DNA from: CAYNEI01 sp964396185
GTDB lineage: Archaea > Thermoplasmatota > SW-10-69-26
DNA: 35,236 nucleotides
Assembly: GCA_964396185.1 (NCBI GenBank)
Contig: CAYNEI010000023.1
Coordinates: 1-35,236 of the forward strand
Direction: 5' to 3'
The notes under the pieces: generated by a model
Database searches by the model: none
Seen by the model: only the letters and a program-made list of their open reading frames with translations
What the model was told of the DNA's origin: nothing
In this document: one piece after another, positions 31,611-35,236 of the stretch
How the letters are laid out: each line of letters begins with the position of its first letter
Numbering within the stretch: position 1 is the stretch's first letter
Translations under genes and position numbers: made by a program

Positions 31611-32711
31611 CTACAAGGTGCATGGCTCAGAAGGTAGGGTTGCGTCGCCCACGCCGATGCGCCGGTCCAGCCAGTCGACAGCCAGCTCGCCGAAGGCCGG
31701 CGCGGCTTGGGTGTGAAGCTGGACGAAGTGTCCGGTGTCCGGCAGGATCTCGATCTCGAAGCAGGTCTCTGGCGACCAGAACGTCCGCTCACGGTCAGCT
31801 TCAGCCTGACCGCACACCGGGTCGCAGAAGAGGATGTCGCGGTCGCCGAGCACGGAGAGCACCGGCACGTCCACGGTCCGGGTCAGGGGCATCCACGTTG
31901 GGAAGGTTGCGGCTTCACCCAGCGTGGCTGTGTCCTTGAGCTCCTCGTCCAGGGCCACGGTGGCCGGGTCGGCCCCTGGGAGGTGGAACATCGCCTTGCG
32001 TGACCCCGGTTGCATCGTGGCGTAGCCCAGCGGGATACCCTCGTCCTGGAACTTCGGGTCGAACTGGGCCGGGTAGAACGTGGAGAACAGCGCGGCGAGC
32101 CCTTGTGGGAGCGGGCCCACGATGATCCCGGTGTTGATGAGGCCGTCGACATCCCTGTACGTCTCCGCTTCATAGACCGAGATGAAGACGCTGAGCGAGT
32201 TCCCGAGCAGCACCACCTTGTCGAACGCGACCCCGCCGATCTCGCCGGCCCGGAGGTCGTCGACCAACTGGTGGATCACGAAGGCCTCGGATTGGACGGT
32301 GACCAGCGCGGCCGCGGGCCGGTCGCTCTGCCCCGTGCCGATGCGGTCGTAGTTGTAAACGCTGTACCCTGCCTCGATCGCGTCCCTCACGAAGGAGTAG
32401 GTCTCGGCCTCTTGAGGCCAGTCCCAGTACGCATGGTTGGAGAGCCCGGATGGCGAGGCGATGATGACCGTTCGGCCATCCTCGAGCCCAGCGGCATCGT
32501 CCGCGCAGAGCCAGCCGGCCAGGTGGTAGGTCGTCGGTTCGTGGTCGACGAGCTGCACGGCGCGGTCGGCAGAGACGCACGATGCATCGACCGGCGAGGG
32601 GTCCGCGCTCGAAGCCACCATGCCGGGGGCTGCCGTCAGCAACACGGTGATCACGAGCAGGCCGTTGAGCGTACGGGGACGATGGAGCCCTCCCTTGGAC
32701 CTCCCAAGCAT
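31611..32711 (-). CDS. Secreted alpha/beta-hydrolase
   Basis: This 366-aa protein has a signal segment (residues about 15-30: LNGLLVITVLLTAAPG) and an alpha/beta-hydrolase fold. The nucleophile motif is GNSLS (Ser172; the last position of the usual G-x-S-x-G is Ser), the acid is Asp290 or Asp292 in LGDRDILF, and the His is His328 in DTGHFVQLH. The oxyanion-region strand TVIIASPSGLSNHAYWDW is present. It should hydrolyse an ester or amide outside the cell; substrate unknown. ATG 32711 has a TATA-like box (GTTATC on minus, 32734-32738) upstream. Convergent with the nucleotidyltransferase. Confidence 0.85.
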   Translation of the reverse strand: MLGRSKGGLHRPRTLNGLLVITVLLTAAPGMVASSADPSPVDASCVSADRAVQLVDHEPTTYHLAGWLCADDAAGLEDGRTVIIASPSGLSNHAYWDWPQEAETYSFVRDAIEAGYSVYNYDRIGTGQSDRPAAALVTVQSEAFVIHQLVDDLRAGEIGGVAFDKVVLLGNSLSVFISVYEAETYRDVDGLINTGIIVGPLPQGLAALFSTFYPAQFDPKFQDEGIPLGYATMQPGSRKAMFHLPGADPATVALDEELKDTATLGEAATFPTWMPLTRTVDVPVLSVLGDRDILFCDPVCGQAEADRERTFWSPETCFEIEILPDTGHFVQLHTQAAPAFGELAVDWLDRRIGVGDATLPSEPCTL

Positions 32712-32733
32712 CCGCGGGGATGGGCGCGCTGGG

Positions 32734-32738
32734 AGATA
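32734..32738 (-). promoter_or_regulatory. TATA-like box GTTATC of the hydrolase gene
   Basis: This AT-rich patch lies 23-27 bases before ATG 32711 on the minus strand. The rest of the 279-base divergent gap (32712-32990) holds the box of the copper-protein gene and a doubtful 32-aa frame at 32778-32876 (minus). Confidence 0.35.
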
Positions 32739-32961
32739 ACCACTCCGGCCACTCGGGGCGGGGTGAACGAGCTCCGCTCAGGTCCCGATGAGACGCTCGA
32801 ACCCGCCGCCGATGATCCGGGATGGATCGAAGGGTGCGCCGTCAGCCATGATCTCGCCGACCCGGGGGTCCTGCATGACTCGACCCTGCTGCAAGCGGGG
32901 TGAGCCGCGTTCCGTGAAGGAAAGGCGAGCGCTTCGTCCCCCGAACGGGCGCACAGCGAGG

Positions 32962-32968
32962 CTTAAAG
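32962..32968 (+). promoter_or_regulatory. TATA-like box CTTAAAG of the tyrosinase-like gene
   Basis: This AT-rich heptamer lies 23-29 bases before ATG 32991. With no SD visible, a leaderless transcript is likely. Confidence 0.45.
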
Positions 32969-32990
32969 CCTGAGACGGTCCTGCAACCAG

Positions 32991-33848
32991 ATGCGCGCCT
33001 CCTGGCTGTCCCTGCTCGTGATCGCCGTGCTCCTCCTCATGCCCGGAACCGCGAGCGCCGCTCCCCCGGAGATCGACATCCTGGATGCCTACCTCTCCGA
33101 GCACGACCACGTCCCCGGCACCCACCACTGCGCCCGCCACGATGGCACCTTCGGCATGGGCGGCGGTCCACCCATGGGCACCCCGGCGGGCGGGACCAAC
33201 GCGATCATGGAGGAGCACAAGGCCTGGCACGTGCGCTACGGGCCCGGTTTCGACCCCGACCCCGGCGACGAGGATCGCTACGGCGACATCTTCGTGCTGT
33301 GGCACCGGGAGTTCGTGGGGACCTACGAGGCGTGGCGCGAGGCCGAAGGCCACCCGCCGCTGCCCGCCTGGGACCCCGGGACCCCCCTCCCGCCGAATCT
33401 CGCGTACAGCTTCCCCGGTCGCGGGTGCTTGCCGGGAGGCCAAGACGATCCTGGTCTCCCGTTGCCTACGTGGGCCACCCTCGAGGGCGGCAGCGACCAG
33501 GACCCCGTCTTCGGCAACACGGCCATGTGCCAGTACGAAGGCCTCAACCAGTTCGGCAAGGCGCTGGCTGCTGGCTACCACCCCCTCGTCCATCAGGCCA
33601 TGGGGGAGGGTGTGGGCCCCGTCTCGGCACAGGACCCGCGCGAGCCGTGGTTCTGGTCCTTCCACCGGTTCCTGGACGACGTCACGCTGGACTTCGAAGC
33701 CACCTGCTTGGCCGGAGACGCGAACCTCGCACCTGCTCAGACGGATCGAGAGGAGACCAGGGATGCTCCGATGCTTCCCTCCATGGTCACCGTTCCCGCG
33801 CTGCTCTTCGCCTTGGGCTTGATCCTGAGGCGAAGGCGGGGCTCGTGA
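32991..33848 (+). CDS. Tyrosinase-like type-3 copper protein, secreted and membrane-anchored
   Basis: This 285-aa protein has an N-terminal signal (residues 1-23), an extracellular domain, and a C-terminal membrane helix (about 263-279) with RRRR after it. Six histidines are placed as in tyrosinase/hemocyanin dicopper sites: CuA His76, His80 and His105 (the last in LWHREFVGTYEAW) and CuB His197, His201 and His225 (YHPLVHQAMG; DPREPWFWSFHRFLDD). In tyrosinases this dicopper site oxidises phenols to quinones. Archaeal members are uncommon. The C-terminal tail resembles a sorting or anchor signal but has no PGF motif. ATG 32991 lies 23-29 bases after a clear TATA-like box. It runs tail to tail with the adjoining lipoprotein gene. 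Confidence 0.8.
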   Translation: MRASWLSLLVIAVLLLMPGTASAAPPEIDILDAYLSEHDHVPGTHHCARHDGTFGMGGGPPMGTPAGGTNAIMEEHKAWHVRYGPGFDPDPGDEDRYGDIFVLWHREFVGTYEAWREAEGHPPLPAWDPGTPLPPNLAYSFPGRGCLPGGQDDPGLPLPTWATLEGGSDQDPVFGNTAMCQYEGLNQFGKALAAGYHPLVHQAMGEGVGPVSAQDPREPWFWSFHRFLDDVTLDFEATCLAGDANLAPAQTDREETRDAPMLPSMVTVPALLFALGLILRRRRGS

Positions 33849-33849
33849 G

Positions 33850-34866
33850 CTAGAGCTCGTACTCCAGCGTGTTGTACAGGATGCCCTCGCTGGTGGCGAT
33901 CCCGGCACCGGCTGCCGAGTGGGTGAACCTCCATTCCCCGCCTGGCTCGTCGACGCGGAACCATTGCATGTCGACGCCCTCGCCGTCGGCGGGACTCCTC
34001 GAGAGCTCGTACACCGTGCCGTCGGGCGCTTCGGCGTGCTCGATGAAGAGACCAGGGGAGGCGGCCGGGACAAGGAAGAAGGTACCCACCCACTGGACCA
34101 ACCCCAAGTGGTCCCGCTCCGGGAAGGTCACGACGTCCACCGGGGATGGGTTGACGCCAGTGCCCGGCTGGTTCGGATCGTTTGAGGGGATCGTCCAGAG
34201 CGGCTCGTCGATGGCCGCCACGCCTGCTGCCCGACCGTAGAAGATCGTCTTCTGGTCCACGGGGACGGTCACGTTCCCCTGGAACCCATCACCGTGATCG
34301 AGGAGCTCGGCGTAGCCGTAGTCGTCGATGCCGATGCGCGTGTAGTGACCCACCTCGGCGTCGTAGTGAGCGCGGATCGGGGCCAGGTACGGTGCGATCA
34401 CGATCTCGGCTGTCGTGGCACCGGTCACCTCGACCGCAGCCTGTCCCTTGTACCCCACCGTCTCGGTCTCCCATGTCGTCTCGTTGGTGAGCGGGAAGTG
34501 GATGGTCTTGAGCGGCCCGTCGTGGACCTCCCAAGAGAGATCCTCACGGCTCACCGCCCCCATAGGTGGGAAGTGGAAGGTGAACATGAAGTCGTTGAAC
34601 GACTCGCTCGGCATACCAACCAGGTAGTGGGTGTCGTTGGCATCAGCAACCACGATGGTGCCCTCCACGGTGTAGCCGTTGAACGGGGTCGCGGTGAAGC
34701 GGTACGTCCACCAGTCACCGACCTCCCATGTTGGCGGCTCGTCCAGCGAGGTGCTGGCCCGGTCGTCTGACTGTTCCTCCAGGGGTGCCTCTGTTGCGCC
34801 CAAGCAGCCGGCCAAGAGGAGGAGGCTGACCAGGGCGAATCGAGATGCAACGGGCCTCGCTTGCAT
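33850..34866 (-). CDS. Lipoprotein of unknown function
   Basis: This 338-aa protein has an N-terminal signal (MQARPVASRFALVSLLLLAGC) whose lipobox LAGC ends at Cys21. The mature part is strand-rich and acidic, with a WEVGDWWTYRFTATP start that resembles extracytoplasmic lipoproteins of archaea, and a second half with LGLVQWVGTFFLVPAASPGL. No family could be named. ATG 34866 fits because a TATA-like box (34890-34895) lies 24-29 bases upstream; the longer frame to 35022 has no signal peptide and is rejected. Its stop is one base from the stop of the convergent copper-protein gene. Confidence 0.75.
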   Translation of the reverse strand: MQARPVASRFALVSLLLLAGCLGATEAPLEEQSDDRASTSLDEPPTWEVGDWWTYRFTATPFNGYTVEGTIVVADANDTHYLVGMPSESFNDFMFTFHFPPMGAVSREDLSWEVHDGPLKTIHFPLTNETTWETETVGYKGQAAVEVTGATTAEIVIAPYLAPIRAHYDAEVGHYTRIGIDDYGYAELLDHGDGFQGNVTVPVDQKTIFYGRAAGVAAIDEPLWTIPSNDPNQPGTGVNPSPVDVVTFPERDHLGLVQWVGTFFLVPAASPGLFIEHAEAPDGTVYELSRSPADGEGVDMQWFRVDEPGGEWRFTHSAAGAGIATSEGILYNTLEYEL

Positions 34867-34889
34867 CGACGACGGACATCGGGCACGTA

Positions 34890-34895
34890 GATAAA
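34890..34895 (-). promoter_or_regulatory. TATA-like box (TTTATC on minus) of the lipoprotein gene
   Basis: This AT-rich hexamer lies 24-29 bases before ATG 34866 on the minus strand. It is the clearest AT patch in the 34867-35152 gap. Confidence 0.4.
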
Positions 34896-34898
34896 CGC

Positions 34899-35027
34899 TT
34901 GTCAAGACCGAGCGAGAGGTACACGGCCTTCCGGGAGATCGTGGGAGCGCACCAGATCCGGGAGTACGCCACGCGGCGCGGAAGCAAGCGCTCGTCAGAG
35001 CGCAAGGCACTGGTCTTCGCATCCTGA
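34899..35027 (+). CDS. Small basic ORF, doubtful
   Basis: This 42-aa frame from TTG 34899 is rich in Arg/Lys (REYATRRGSKRSSERKALV). It is the only open frame in the 286-base gap between the lipoprotein start and the TFB end. No promoter at the expected distance was found and no family was recognised; it may be chance. Confidence 0.2.
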   Translation: MSRPSERYTAFREIVGAHQIREYATRRGSKRSSERKALVFAS

Positions 35028-35072
35028 GAAGCCCGCCCGCTCCGCCGTTGGGGTCGCGGCCGTTCTTCTCAG
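35024..35072. other. Inverted repeat CTGAGAAG ... CTTCTCAG
   Basis: Two perfect 8-base arms are 33 bases apart. The left arm overlaps the TGA of the doubtful small ORF. It lies between that ORF and the TFB terminator hairpin. A transcript-end structure is possible. Confidence 0.3.
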
Positions 35073-35130
35073 ACGGAAACGCACCCGACGCTCAGATCCA
35101 GCTGTGGCCCGAGCGTCGGGCACGTGGCGC

Positions 35131-35159
35131 CTTGTGACGCGGCAAGGCCGCGTCACAAG
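35131..35159 (-). terminator. Perfect 13-bp hairpin overlapping the TFB stop
   Basis: Arms CTTGTGACGCGGC (35131-35143) and GCCGCGTCACAAG (35147-35159) pair perfectly around a 3-base AAG loop. The TGA stop of the TFB-like gene (35153-35155) lies inside one arm. It is the strongest hairpin in the window and a good candidate for transcript end or 3'-end protection. Confidence 0.6.
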
Positions 35160-35236
35160 ATGATGTCGATATCGAGCTTCTCCGCGAGCTCCTTGTACCG
35201 GTTCCGGATCGTCACTTCCGTCACACCCGCCACATC
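35153..35236 (-). CDS. tfb: Transcription initiation factor B (TFB), C-terminal end, truncated by window edge
   Basis: These last 27 residues of a minus-strand gene read VAGVTEVTIRNRYKEL ... LDIDI, the C-terminal helix-turn-helix of archaeal TFIIB (TFB), in which an EVAGVTEVTIRNRYKEL-type segment contacts the BRE element upstream of the TATA box. TFB recruits RNA polymerase to TATA-bound TBP. The rest lies beyond the window. A strong hairpin overlaps the stop. This is one of the main signs that the DNA is archaeal. Confidence 0.88.
   Translation of the reverse strand, partial: DVAGVTEVTIRNRYKELAEKLDIDIIL

Noticed and set aside
32778..32876. A 32-aa minus-strand frame ending in FDPSRIIGGGFERLIGT
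   Set aside because: Short, no TATA-like box or SD at a useful place, and no known family; not enough to call a gene.
1..35236. Possible CRISPR array, tRNA or insertion sequence
   Set aside because: Direct repeats in the window are protein-coding modules of about 86 codons. No tRNA cloverleaf, rRNA or transposase was noticed by eye; a tRNAscan and Rfam run would be decisive.

Overview
The window looks like a piece of a GC-rich archaeal chromosome, most likely a euryarchaeote of the Thermoplasmatota type (the phylum is inference). The archaeal signs are a type 2 peptidyl-tRNA hydrolase (Pth2), the C-terminal end of a TFB (TFIIB-like) transcription factor running off the right edge, a stand-alone LeuD-type small subunit, an Lrp-like regulator with two HTH regions, several lipobox lipoproteins, and many genes that have an AT-rich TATA-like box about 21-32 bases before the start codon with no Shine-Dalgarno sequence (leaderless-type promoters). 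I saw no rRNA, tRNA, CRISPR array, insertion sequence or integrase.

Layout. 1-4.1 kb: a LolD/MacB-type ABC exporter (ATPase plus a double-FtsX permease carrying an unusual beta-sandwich insert). 4.1-5.1 kb: an orphan Phd-like antitoxin candidate and a hotdog thioesterase. 5.2-9.3 kb: a run of four closely packed genes, namely a PolX/PHP protein whose polymerase site looks dead, a small membrane protein, a multi-spanning receptor-like membrane protein, and a membrane-anchored beta-sandwich protein. 9.4-20.8 kb: one giant secreted protein (about 3,800 aa) made of about 16 Ig-like modules, 12 of them with a GWC-type cysteine signature, then two FnIII domains, a beta-propeller, a beta-helix and two PKD domains. 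20.8-23.5 kb: housekeeping and small genes (leuD, TfoX-like, pth2, a second thioesterase, DUF1761-like, a ribbon-helix-helix regulator with a palindrome on its start). 23.6-26.9 kb: a His-rich-tailed lipoprotein and an amidase-signature lipoprotein. 27-31.6 kb: an SDR oxidoreductase, a frameshifted nucleotidyltransferase with a small partner, the double-HTH regulator, a membrane protein, and an intact HTH-nucleotidyltransferase pair that resembles a toxin-antitoxin or AbiE-like unit. 31.6-35.2 kb: a secreted alpha/beta hydrolase, a tyrosinase-like type-3 copper protein with signal peptide and C-terminal anchor, another lipoprotein, and the TFB end.

Cell-surface and envelope functions dominate: exporter, giant adhesin-like protein, three lipoproteins, a secreted hydrolase and an anchored copper-protein candidate. 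The most unusual items are the giant modular protein with its three homologous inserts, the archaeal tyrosinase-like protein, the self-regulation palindrome of the RHH gene, the two nucleotidyltransferase loci (one intact, one broken), and the PolX protein that has lost its polymerase aspartates but kept most of its PHP nuclease site.
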